The notes below the pieces were generated by a model. That model was not told the origin of the DNA, ran no database searches, and saw nothing but the letters and a program-made list of their open reading frames with translations. Below are positions 7,697 through 13,290 of a stretch of DNA of 13,290 nucleotides, piece after piece (the first letter of the stretch is position 1; the number at the start of each line of letters is the position of its first letter). This DNA comes from Chloroflexota bacterium (GTDB lineage: Bacteria > Chloroflexota > Dormibacteria > CF-121). The position numbers and the translations under genes are program-made. The stretch lies in NCBI GenBank assembly GCA_005889395.1, contig VBFX01000010.1, forward strand, positions 1 through 13,290, read 5' to 3'.

Positions 7697-8560
7697 CTAC
7701 TTGAAGAGCTCGCTGACGGAACGATCCTCGTGCACCCGCAGGATCGCCTCAGCGAGCAATGGCGCGATCGATAGGATCTTTATCTTGAGATGCTGCTTCG
7801 CCGGTGGTAGCGGAATCGAGTCCGTGATCACGATCTCCTCGATCGGCGAGTTGACCAGCTTCTCGACGGCATCCCCCGCCAGCACGCCGTGGGTGGCGAG
7901 CACCCGGACGCTGGTCGCGCCCTCGGCGCGCAGCGCTTTGGGGCGGCGCTTGTAGACGAAGGCGATCGGTAAATCGAGCAGCCGCGCGACGTCGCCGACA
8001 CGCTTGGCGCCGCCCACGTCGGGTGAGACGATCACGGCGTTGGGTAAATGCAGCTTCCGGATGTATTCGACCAGGAGTTTTTCGGCCGTCAGGTGATCGA
8101 CCGGGATATCAAAGAAACCCTGGATGGCGTCGGCGTGCAGGTCCAGCGCGATGACGCGGTTCGCCCCGGCCAGGGTGATGATGTCGGCCATCAGTTTGGC
8201 GCTGATGGGGTCGCGCGCCTGCGTCTTTTTTTCCTTGCGGGCATAGCCGTAATACGGAATCACGGCGGTGATGCGGCCGGCCGAGGCACGCCGAAGGGCA
8301 TCAAGGATGATGAAGAGCTGCATGTAATTTTCCGAGACCGGCTCGCAGGTCGGCTGGATGAGAAAGACATCGGCGCCGCGCACGCTGTGCGCGATCTTGA
8401 CGTCGATCTCGCCGTCGGCGAAGCGCGTGATCCGCATCTCGTCGAGGGGCTCGTGTAGCGCGTCGGCGATCTTGCGGGCAAGCTCCGGGTTGGCGTCGCC
8501 AGAGAGAAGCTTGAGCGCGCCCGGCTGCTTGGGCGCCCCCTCGGGTGCCTGCGGCCGCAT
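7697..8560 (-). CDS. prs: Ribose-phosphate pyrophosphokinase (PRPP synthetase) homologue lacking the PRPP-binding loop
   Basis: By family, Prs makes PRPP from ribose-5-phosphate and ATP for nucleotide, His and Trp synthesis. Clear matches are LKLLSGDANPELARKIADAL (16-35), FADGEIDVKI (47-56), TCEPVSENYMQL, the catalytic PYYGYARKEKKTQARDPISAKL (102-123), LDLHADAIQGFFDIPVDHL (139-157) and VSPDVGGAKR (178-187). The C-terminal end is also present: LATHGVLAG, ITDSIP, APLLAEAI. However, KRRP at 204-207 runs directly into KALRAEGA. In characterised Prs about 35 residues lie here, including the PRPP signature of the form VDDMIDTAGT that holds the ribose phosphate. The protein is 287 residues although the family is about 310-320 and this one has an N-terminal extension of roughly 15. 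The deletion is in frame with no stop. If the sequence is correct, normal catalysis is doubtful. It lies 29 bases after glmU, a pairing common in Gram-positive bacteria. Confidence 0.88.
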   Translation of the reverse strand: MRPQAPEGAPKQPGALKLLSGDANPELARKIADALHEPLDEMRITRFADGEIDVKIAHSVRGADVFLIQPTCEPVSENYMQLFIILDALRRASAGRITAVIPYYGYARKEKKTQARDPISAKLMADIITLAGANRVIALDLHADAIQGFFDIPVDHLTAEKLLVEYIRKLHLPNAVIVSPDVGGAKRVGDVARLLDLPIAFVYKRRPKALRAEGATSVRVLATHGVLAGDAVEKLVNSPIEEIVITDSIPLPPAKQHLKIKILSIAPLLAEAILRVHEDRSVSELFK

Positions 8561-8589
8561 ATCGACTCGCTCGCCGACCCTGGGCTGCG

Positions 8590-10014
8590 CTATGTCGAGT
8601 CCTCCCCTTTTCGTCGTCCCCGCCGCCGTTCTGTCCAGCCCGCAACGATCTTCTGCTCTGAGCGTTCGAGCGCCAGGCTCCCCGCCGGCACGTCCGCCGT
8701 GATCACCGACCCCGCCGCCGTGTACGCGTCGTCGCCAACCCTGACCGGCGCTACCAGAATCGTATCGCTCCCGACCTGTGCCCGGTCGCCGATCTCCGTC
8801 CGATGCTTGTCGACGCCGTCAAAATTCGCCGTGACCGTTCCGGCGCCGATGTTGGCGTTGGCGCCGACATCGGTGTCGAGCACCGCACTGAAGTGCGCGA
8901 TCGCCGCCCCCGCGCCGATGTGCGAGTTCTTGATCTCGGCGTGGGTGCCGACCCGGACGCCGTCATCCAGCACGCTGCCCGGGCGCAGCCGGCTGAACGG
9001 CCCAACCTGGACGTTTTGCGCCAGCGTCGATTGATCGACATGCGCCCGTTCGATCCGGCAGGCTTCGCCGATGATCGAGTCGCGGATCTGCGTGAACGGC
9101 CCGATAATGCAGTCCTCGCCGATGGTCGATTCGCCGGAGATCAAACTGAACGGCAGGACCACGGTGTCGCGGCCGATCTGCACGTCGGCGTCGATAAACG
9201 TGGTCGCCGGGTCGGTGATGGTGACGCCACTGGTCATCAATCCGTCGAGGATTCGCTGGCGCATCACGCGTTCGGCCTCGGCCAGTTGACGGCGATCGTT
9301 GATGCCGAGGATCTCGTTGCGGTCCTCGACGGGCAGCGTGTGCACCTTGCCTTTGATCAGGCGCACGACGTCGGTCAGGTAATACTCCCCGGCACGGTTC
9401 TTATTTTCGAGCTGATGCAACGCCGGCCAGAGCTCGCGGCCGCTGAAGACGTAGACACCGGAATTCACTTCGCGAATGTCTTTCTGCTCCGCTGTCGCGT
9501 CTTTTTCTTCGACGATATCCCGCACGGCGCCGTTGCGCGCGCGGACGATGCGGCCATAGCCACGGGGATTTTCCAGGTCGGCGGTCAGGATGGTGACGGC
9601 GGCACGGGATTTTTGATGTTCCGCGAGCAGCGCGCTCAGGGTCTCGCCACGCAGCAGCGGCGCGTCCGCGTAGAGCACGACGACCGGCCCCGGTGTCCGG
9701 TGGGCGGCCGTGATTTGCGCCAGCGCGTGGCCGGTACCAAGCGGGTTGGCCTGGGAGACGGTTTGGCCCTCGCCGTTGAGGACGGCCTGGACGCCATCCT
9801 GCGTGGGGTTCGTCACCACCAGGGTACGCGCCGGATCGAGCGCGCGGGCCGCCGCCATCGACCAGAGAAGCATCGGCCGGCCGGCCACCGGGTGTAGGAC
9901 CTTGGGAATCCGTGAGTTCATGCGAACGCCCTTACCGGCGGCCAGGACAACTACTGTTACGCGCGGCTCCGACGAAACGGGCCGTTTGGACCCCGCGGAC
10001 GCGTTGGCGCGCAT
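8590..10014 (-). CDS. glmU: Bifunctional GlmU: GlcNAc-1-P uridylyltransferase / GlcN-1-P N-acetyltransferase
   Basis: A cytoplasmic enzyme making UDP-GlcNAc, the precursor of peptidoglycan and surface glycans, in two steps: acetylation of GlcN-1-P, then UMP transfer. The N-terminal nucleotidyltransferase domain has LAAGKGVRMNSRIPKVLHPV (24-43), NPLGTGHAL (90-98), the metal-binding YADAPLL (115-121), NPRGYGRIVR, IVEEKDA, VNSGVYVF and GEYYLTD (209-215). The C-terminal left-handed beta-helix shows hexapeptide repeats from about 272 and RLRPGS (342-347), HAEIKNS, NIGAGT, ANFDG, and SVITADVP. The acetyltransferase His is kept (His374), but the usual His-(Leu/Phe)-Ser-Tyr-(Leu/Val)-Gly-Asp is HFSAVLD, losing the Tyr and Gly. 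The 474-residue length is normal; about 17 N-terminal residues precede the first strand. A perfect TATAAT lies 18 bases before the ATG. Confidence 0.95.
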   Translation of the reverse strand: MRANASAGSKRPVSSEPRVTVVVLAAGKGVRMNSRIPKVLHPVAGRPMLLWSMAAARALDPARTLVVTNPTQDGVQAVLNGEGQTVSQANPLGTGHALAQITAAHRTPGPVVVLYADAPLLRGETLSALLAEHQKSRAAVTILTADLENPRGYGRIVRARNGAVRDIVEEKDATAEQKDIREVNSGVYVFSGRELWPALHQLENKNRAGEYYLTDVVRLIKGKVHTLPVEDRNEILGINDRRQLAEAERVMRQRILDGLMTSGVTITDPATTFIDADVQIGRDTVVLPFSLISGESTIGEDCIIGPFTQIRDSIIGEACRIERAHVDQSTLAQNVQVGPFSRLRPGSVLDDGVRVGTHAEIKNSHIGAGAAIAHFSAVLDTDVGANANIGAGTVTANFDGVDKHRTEIGDRAQVGSDTILVAPVRVGDDAYTAAGSVITADVPAGSLALERSEQKIVAGWTERRRGRRKGEDST

Positions 10015-10031
10015 GGGAGGAATTGCCGCCG

Positions 10032-10037
10032 ATTATA
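10032..10037 (-). promoter_or_regulatory. Candidate -10 box for the glmU-prs-CNNM unit
   Basis: A consensus TATAAT on the minus strand, lying in the 51-base gap between the GT2 gene and glmU. Predicted initiation near 10025 gives an 11-base leader before the glmU ATG at 10014, too short for a standard Shine-Dalgarno site. No good -35 is visible at 16-18 bases. AT-rich sequence stands out here against the GC-rich surroundings. Confidence 0.55.
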
Positions 10038-10065
10038 CCTTGCGATTTAGAGGCACCTCGGCCCG

Positions 10066-11007
10066 TCAGGCGGCGAGGTCGTCGCTCTCGACCGGGGGTT
10101 CCGGCCGCGCCGTCTCCGGCGCCAGCCGACCGCGGAGCTGGGGACTGAACCGGTCCAGCCGCCGGCCGAGCTTATAGCCGTATCGTTGCGCGACGTCCTC
10201 GATCGCCAGGTAGGGCAGCCGGCCCCAGGCCAGGCCCTTCAACAGGTACCAGGCGGCGCGCTTCACGAAGTGCCGCGAATCCGGCCAGAGCGTGCCACCC
10301 TGGTCCCCGTAGTGCTGGTCCGTGTAGCCCGTCAGAAGGGCCCGGCGGTACTCGGCCTTCAAGCCGGGAAGCACGTCCCTGATGACCATGGCATCGGGCG
10401 CATAGGCGATCGTATAGCTGGCCAGGACGACCTGCCGCGCCCATACCCGGTCGGCCCCAATCGGGAGGTGCTCGTTGAAGTGAATGCCGCGCCAGACCGA
10501 GCGGCGCACGGCGGCACTGTCGATGAAGAAGGGCAGCGACTTGTACGCGATGGTGTCACCAACCCGGATCCGCCGGCGGTGCGGTTCTGCGCAGTACCGC
10601 TGAGCGAGCCGGAATCCCGCCAGGGGATCGCCGACGATCGACACCTGCTGTCGGCCGTAGACGCCGCCCACTGACGGGTCATCGAACGGCACGGTCAACC
10701 GGCTCAACCAGTCGCCATTTCCGGGAACCGCATCCTGGGCGAGAAACACGACGACCTCGCCGCGAACCTGTTCCATTGCCCGGTTCCAGCTGCGCGGGCC
10801 GAGGGGCTCGGCAATCTCGGCGAAGCGGGCAATGGGGAACTGGCTGACGATGTGCCGGGTGCCGTCCGTCGAGCCCGAATCCGCGCACACGATCTCGAGC
10901 GGCGTGCATCCCTGGCCCATGATCCGGTGCAGGACCGTCCCGAAGGCCCGGCCCGCGTTGAGGGTGGGGATCACGATCGAGATCGAAGAGGGCACGCCGG
11001 CCATCAT
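10066..11007 (-). CDS. Family-2 glycosyltransferase (GT-A fold, rhamnosyltransferase-like)
   Basis: A complete 313-residue GT2 enzyme resembling rhamnosyltransferase-type enzymes of exopolysaccharide clusters. The fold is plain: ISIVIPTLNAG (9-19), EIVCADSGSTDGT (38-50) with the nucleotide-binding Asp43, SWNRAMEQVRGEVVVFLAQDAVP (73-95) where QDA replaces the DxD metal site as in many GT2 rhamnosyltransferases, then VGGVYGRQ and later an acceptor-side region with basic residues. I start at the tandem ATGs 11007/11004. An open frame to 11076 would add 23 residues, but these are the translation of the palindromic repeat at 11026-11049 and are not family-like. It is separated by only 51 bases from glmU on the same strand, so read-through into glmU is possible. 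Donor and acceptor are unknown. Confidence 0.92.
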   Translation of the reverse strand: MMAGVPSSISIVIPTLNAGRAFGTVLHRIMGQGCTPLEIVCADSGSTDGTRHIVSQFPIARFAEIAEPLGPRSWNRAMEQVRGEVVVFLAQDAVPGNGDWLSRLTVPFDDPSVGGVYGRQQVSIVGDPLAGFRLAQRYCAEPHRRRIRVGDTIAYKSLPFFIDSAAVRRSVWRGIHFNEHLPIGADRVWARQVVLASYTIAYAPDAMVIRDVLPGLKAEYRRALLTGYTDQHYGDQGGTLWPDSRHFVKRAAWYLLKGLAWGRLPYLAIEDVAQRYGYKLGRRLDRFSPQLRGRLAPETARPEPPVESDDLAA

Positions 11008-11025
11008 CCAATGCAACGAGGATCT

Positions 11026-11049
11026 CCCTCCCCCGCCTGCGGGAGAGGG
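11026..11049. repeat. Imperfect palindrome resembling a dispersed REP-like element
   Basis: Two 11-base arms, one mismatch, separated by 2 bases: the left arm begins ccctccccc and the right arm ends gggagaggg. The flanks (gatct on the left, caggatgggga on the right) are typical of short GC-rich dispersed palindromes seen in many bacterial genomes. It lies between two divergent glycosyltransferase genes, so it does not look like a terminator for either; it sits in the 5' region of the minus-strand gene, with its edge about 19 bases from that gene's ATG. Only one copy is seen in the window, so its repeat status is inferred. Confidence 0.5.
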
Positions 11050-11063
11050 CAGGATGGGGACGG

Positions 11064-11069
11064 TAGCAT
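11064..11069 (+). promoter_or_regulatory. Candidate -10 box with leaderless geometry for the three-domain glycosyltransferase
   Basis: TAGCAT (4 of 6 to TATAAT, with the important TA...T positions) ends 7 bases before the A of the ATG at 11076, so initiation would fall on the start codon. This is the same spacing as the TACTAT register upstream of the flippase gene. No -35 is recognisable; the upstream region is the palindromic repeat. Confidence 0.35.
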
Positions 11070-11075
11070 GACGCA

Positions 11076-12467
11076 ATGCACGCCGTCCCTGGGCTGGCTT
11101 GCCCGGGCTGCCGGGGCGATCTCCGAGCGGACGGCGAGACCACCCTCACCTGCGACGGCTGCGCCACGGTTTACCCGATTCTGGACGGCATTCCGTCCTT
11201 CGTTCCGGCAGCGGCCGGCGGTCGCCCATCGCGCTACGGACTCACCGTGCTGATCCCGGCCGTCAACCAGGGCGACCTCGACGACCTGCTCCCCGCCCTG
11301 CACCGCGAGCTGCGCTCGCTCGAGATCAGCTACGAGATCCTGCAGCCCTCGGGGCCGGGCTATGGCACCGCGCTGAGGACCGGATTCGATCAGGCGCTCG
11401 GCGAGTACATCCTGACCCTCGATGCGGATGGCTCCCACGACCCGAGCGTTCTGCGGGCGATCTGGGCGGCCCGCCAGGGCGTCGCGGTGGTGATCGCCTC
11501 GCGGTACGTCCCCGGTGGCCGCGTCGAGATGCCTCGGGCGCGCACGGCGCTCAGCCGGACGCTGAGTTTCATCCTGCGCCGGGGCCTCTCCCTCCCCTAC
11601 TCGGATCTGTCCAGTGGCTACCGCCTGTACCGGCGCGAGGCGCTCGAGGCCGTCGCCCTCCACGCCACGGGTTTTGACATCCTCCAGGAGGTCCTGATCC
11701 GGATGGTCGCCGCCGGGTACGAGATCCGCGAGGTGCCGCTCCAGTACCGCGCGCGTGGCACCAGCCGGGCCTGGCTGGCGCGCTTTGCCGTCTCGCACCT
11801 GCAGACCTTCCTCACCATGTGGAAACTGCGCAACTCGATCGCCTCTTCCGACTACGACGCCCGCGCCTATGTCAGCGTCGTGCCACTGCAGCGCTACTGG
11901 CAGCGTCGGCGCTACCAGGTCATCACGACGATGGCCGCCGGCGCGCATCGGGTCCTCGATGTCGGCTGCGGGTCGAGTCGCATCGTCGGCTCAACGCGGA
12001 TGGTGGGGCTCGACATCGTCCTCGCCAAGCTCCGCTATGCGCGGCGCTACGGCAACCCATTGGTCCATGGCTCGATCTTCGAGCTGCCCTTCAAGGACTG
12101 CGCCTTCGACTGCGTGATCTGCTCGGAAGTGATCGAACACGTCCCCGCGGACGAGCGCGTCTTCAGCGAGCTCGAGCGCGTGCTCGAGCCGGGTGGGCGG
12201 TTGATCCTCGGCACGCCCGACTACGACCGCTGGCGCTGGCGCGCGCTCGAGTGGCTCTACGGCCGGCTGGCGCCGGGCGGCTATGCCGATGAGCACATCA
12301 CCCACTACAGCCGCGCCAACCTGGCGGCCTACCTTAAAGCCCGCGGCTTCACCATCGACCGCGTCGACTACGTCGGCGGCTCCGAAATGATCTTTGGCGT
12401 TCGAAAGTCGACCGGGGTTCCAGCCGCCAGGCCGCTGCCCGTGGCGGCCGGGCTGCGATCGCGCTAA
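11076..12467 (+). CDS. Three-domain fusion: Trm112-like zinc ribbon, GT2 glycosyltransferase (DxGS segment missing), SAM methyltransferase
   Basis: A 463-residue protein with three modules. Residues 9-43 are a Trm112-like zinc ribbon: cysteines 9, 12, 26 and 29, then the typical VYPILDGIPSFV. Residues 56-260 are a dolichol-phosphate-mannose-synthase-like GT2: LTVLIPAVN (56-64), GPGYGTALRTGF (93-104), LDADGSHDP (115-123), VIASRYVPGG, DLSSGYRLYRREAL. The C-terminal part (about 280-440) is a class I methyltransferase with VLDVGCGSS (293-301), GLDI, LPFKDCAFDCVICSEVIEHV and LEPGGRLILGTPDY. In the GT2 domain YEI (86-88) passes straight into LQPSGPGYG. Relatives have some 20-30 residues here, including the nucleotide-binding Asp-x-Gly-Ser-x-Asp-Gly-Thr. 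The reading frame is intact, but the donor site is incomplete. It may synthesise and methylate a polyprenyl-linked sugar, or only the methyltransferase may work. The stop overlaps the convergent lipoprotein stop. Confidence 0.85.
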   Translation: MHAVPGLACPGCRGDLRADGETTLTCDGCATVYPILDGIPSFVPAAAGGRPSRYGLTVLIPAVNQGDLDDLLPALHRELRSLEISYEILQPSGPGYGTALRTGFDQALGEYILTLDADGSHDPSVLRAIWAARQGVAVVIASRYVPGGRVEMPRARTALSRTLSFILRRGLSLPYSDLSSGYRLYRREALEAVALHATGFDILQEVLIRMVAAGYEIREVPLQYRARGTSRAWLARFAVSHLQTFLTMWKLRNSIASSDYDARAYVSVVPLQRYWQRRRYQVITTMAAGAHRVLDVGCGSSRIVGSTRMVGLDIVLAKLRYARRYGNPLVHGSIFELPFKDCAFDCVICSEVIEHVPADERVFSELERVLEPGGRLILGTPDYDRWRWRALEWLYGRLAPGGYADEHITHYSRANLAAYLKARGFTIDRVDYVGGSEMIFGVRKSTGVPAARPLPVAAGLRSR

Positions 12468-12979
12468 GCGAACCTGATCTGAATGAAGTAATACGAGGTT
12501 GGCGTCGTTCCATCGCGCGGGCTGACGCCGAACACCTTGACCTGCCCCTTCTGCCCGGAGACGCCGCCCGTGAAGGTGACGCTCACGTCGAAGTGGCCAT
12601 AGTCGGGCTTGACGGCGGACGCGGTCGTCGTCGCGCGGCCCAGCTCGTTTCCCGCGGAATCCAGGACGACGGCGACGACCGTTCCTTTGTCGACGCTCGC
12701 GGTGCCCGACACCTCGATCGGCGAGCTGATCGCCGTGCTGGCATCCGGGCTGTCGATGATGATCTTCACGTTGCCGGGAATGGCGGTCGCGGCCGTTGCC
12801 GGAAGTGACGAGCTCGCGGGCGTGGCGCTGACGGGACCCGATGGCGAGGCGCCGGCCTTTGTCGAGGTAGTGGCGGATGGCGAGCCGCTCTCCAGGACGA
12901 AGGTGGTCGTCGTATCGCCGCCGCATCCGGCCAGCATCGCCGTTACCAGGACCACCAGTCCCGCCCCAAACCCCTTCAT
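12464..12979 (-). CDS. Lipoprotein with a C-terminal Gmad2 immunoglobulin-like domain
   Basis: A 171-residue secreted, lipid-anchored protein. The N-terminus MKGFGAGLVVLVTAMLAGC has a short positive region, a hydrophobic core and the lipobox LAGC with Cys19 as the lipidation site. A Ser/Thr/Ala/Pro-rich flexible linker covers about 22-69. The rest matches the Gmad2 (spore-germination-associated immunoglobulin-like) pattern: IIIDSPDASTAISSPIEVSG, a TASVDKGTV segment, DSAGNELG, GHFDVSVTFTG and a terminal VFGVSPRDGT...YYFIQIRF. Gmad2 domains are thought to be extracytoplasmic binding modules; they occur in many non-sporulating bacteria, so no sporulation role is implied. A GTG two codons upstream (12985) is an alternative start. 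A perfect TATAAT is just upstream. The stop codon (CTA on the plus strand, 12464-12466) shares bases with the neighbouring TAA. Confidence 0.88.
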   Translation of the reverse strand: MKGFGAGLVVLVTAMLAGCGGDTTTTFVLESGSPSATTSTKAGASPSGPVSATPASSSLPATAATAIPGNVKIIIDSPDASTAISSPIEVSGTASVDKGTVVAVVLDSAGNELGRATTTASAVKPDYGHFDVSVTFTGGVSGQKGQVKVFGVSPRDGTTPTSYYFIQIRFA

Positions 12980-12996
12980 GACCACCGAGCTAGCGC

Positions 12997-13002
12997 ATTA
13001 TA
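12997..13002 (-). promoter_or_regulatory. Candidate -10 box for the Gmad2 lipoprotein gene, in a divergent spacer
   Basis: Consensus TATAAT on the minus strand; initiation near 12990 gives an 11-base leader to ATG 12979 (5 bases to GTG 12985), the same geometry as glmU. A weak -35-like ATGTCA is 18 bases upstream, inside the first codons of the divergent DUF2079 gene. The plus strand of the same AT-rich island reads CATTATATG, which could supply an overlapping -10 for that gene. Confidence 0.55.
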
Positions 13003-13015
13003 TGTCGCGCCCGCC

Positions 13016-13290
13016 ATGGATGACATTCAGCGCCGGCTGATCCGCCTCGAGCCCTTCCTCGTCGCGGGCCTGGCATCGACCTACTTCCTGCTCTACAGCG
13101 TCCTCTCGGTCCTCCGTCACGTGACCTACCACTCCTTCGGACCCGACCTGGGGATCTTCGACCAGGTGTTCTGGAACACCATTCATGGCCGCGTGCTCGA
13201 GTCGACCATGAGCCTCGCCCAGGGCCAGCCACATTCGTACCTGGCCGATCACTTCTCGCCGGTCTACCTCCTGCTGGTGCCGGCCTACGC
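13016..13290 (+). CDS. DUF2079-type predicted membrane protein, N-terminal part only (3'-truncated)
   Basis: Open from ATG 13016 to the window edge, 91 codons with no stop. The reading begins MDDIQRRLIRLEPFLVAG, then a hydrophobic span LASTYFLLYSVLSVL. The characteristic DUF2079 start follows: YHSFGPDLGIFDQVFWN, with IHGRVLEST, then YLADHFSPVYLLLVPAY. DUF2079 proteins are long polytopic membrane proteins related to the GT-C glycosyltransferase/mannosyltransferase group; the aspartates in the first extracytoplasmic loop (here GPDLGIFDQ) are conserved. A GT-C sugar transferase using a lipid-linked donor is therefore possible, but biochemical function is not established for the family. Its start lies 36 bases from the divergent lipoprotein ATG. 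Confidence 0.85.
   Translation, partial: MDDIQRRLIRLEPFLVAGLASTYFLLYSVLSVLRHVTYHSFGPDLGIFDQVFWNTIHGRVLESTMSLAQGQPHSYLADHFSPVYLLLVPAY

Noticed and set aside
8803..9897. Plus-strand open frame of 364 codons across glmU
   Set aside because: Antisense to an intact, confidently identified glmU; composition is His/Asp/Arg-rich shadow.
11008..11076. 23-residue N-terminal extension of the minus-strand GT2
   Set aside because: It is the translation of the palindromic repeat and precedes the conserved first strand; ATG 11007/11004 fits the family.
1..13290. tRNA, rRNA, CRISPR, riboswitch, transposase or phage genes
   Set aside because: No cloverleaf, repeat-spacer array or mobile-element protein was seen by eye; nearly all bases are assigned to the protein genes listed.

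Overview
The window is GC-rich, densely coding bacterial DNA. It reads as a cell-surface polysaccharide (exopolysaccharide, capsule or wall glycan) locus flanking a short housekeeping operon. Genes are packed head-to-tail, tail-to-tail and back-to-back with almost no spacers. Good Shine-Dalgarno sequences are scarce, and several start codons lie only about 7 to 18 bases from a -10-like box. With a Gmad2-type lipoprotein, a DUF2079 membrane protein and this GT/methyltransferase style, I would guess a soil-type Chloroflexota/Dormibacterota-like or actinobacterial-like lineage. No marker gene here proves that. There are no rRNA or tRNA genes, CRISPR arrays or transposases, and no gene-free stretch over 300 bases.

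Layout. (1) Bases 1-3083, plus strand: a 5'-truncated family-4 glycosyltransferase, a WecG/TagA/CpsF glycosyltransferase and an O-antigen polymerase/ligase-like membrane protein, in one tight operon. (2) 3767-3015, minus: a TylF/MycF-type SAM methyltransferase whose 3' end overlaps the polymerase gene. (3) 3792-6339, plus: a Wzx-like flippase and a second family-4 glycosyltransferase. (4) 10014-6341, minus: glmU, prs and a CNNM/CorC-family CBS membrane protein, a likely operon. (5) 11007-10066, minus: a family-2 glycosyltransferase. (6) 11076-12467, plus: a three-domain protein (Trm112-like zinc ribbon, GT2, methyltransferase). (7) 12979-12464, minus: a Gmad2-domain lipoprotein. (8) 13016 to the edge, plus: the start of a DUF2079 membrane protein.

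Working together: GlmU makes UDP-GlcNAc, a precursor of wall and surface glycans. The GT4, GT2 and TagA-like enzymes would build a lipid-linked repeat unit, the methyltransferases may decorate it, the Wzx-like protein would flip it and the O-antigen polymerase/ligase-like protein would polymerise or attach it. No priming polyprenyl-phosphate sugar transferase is visible, so part of the locus lies outside.

The most surprising observation is that two otherwise well-conserved proteins each lack, cleanly and in frame, their signature nucleotide/phosphate-binding segment. Prs has no PRPP-binding Asp-Asp loop (junction near 7939/7940). The GT2 domain of the three-domain protein has no Asp-x-Gly-Ser-x-Asp-Gly-Thr segment (junction near 11339/11340). 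Both could be assembly errors, real degeneration or functional repurposing; the sequence alone cannot decide.
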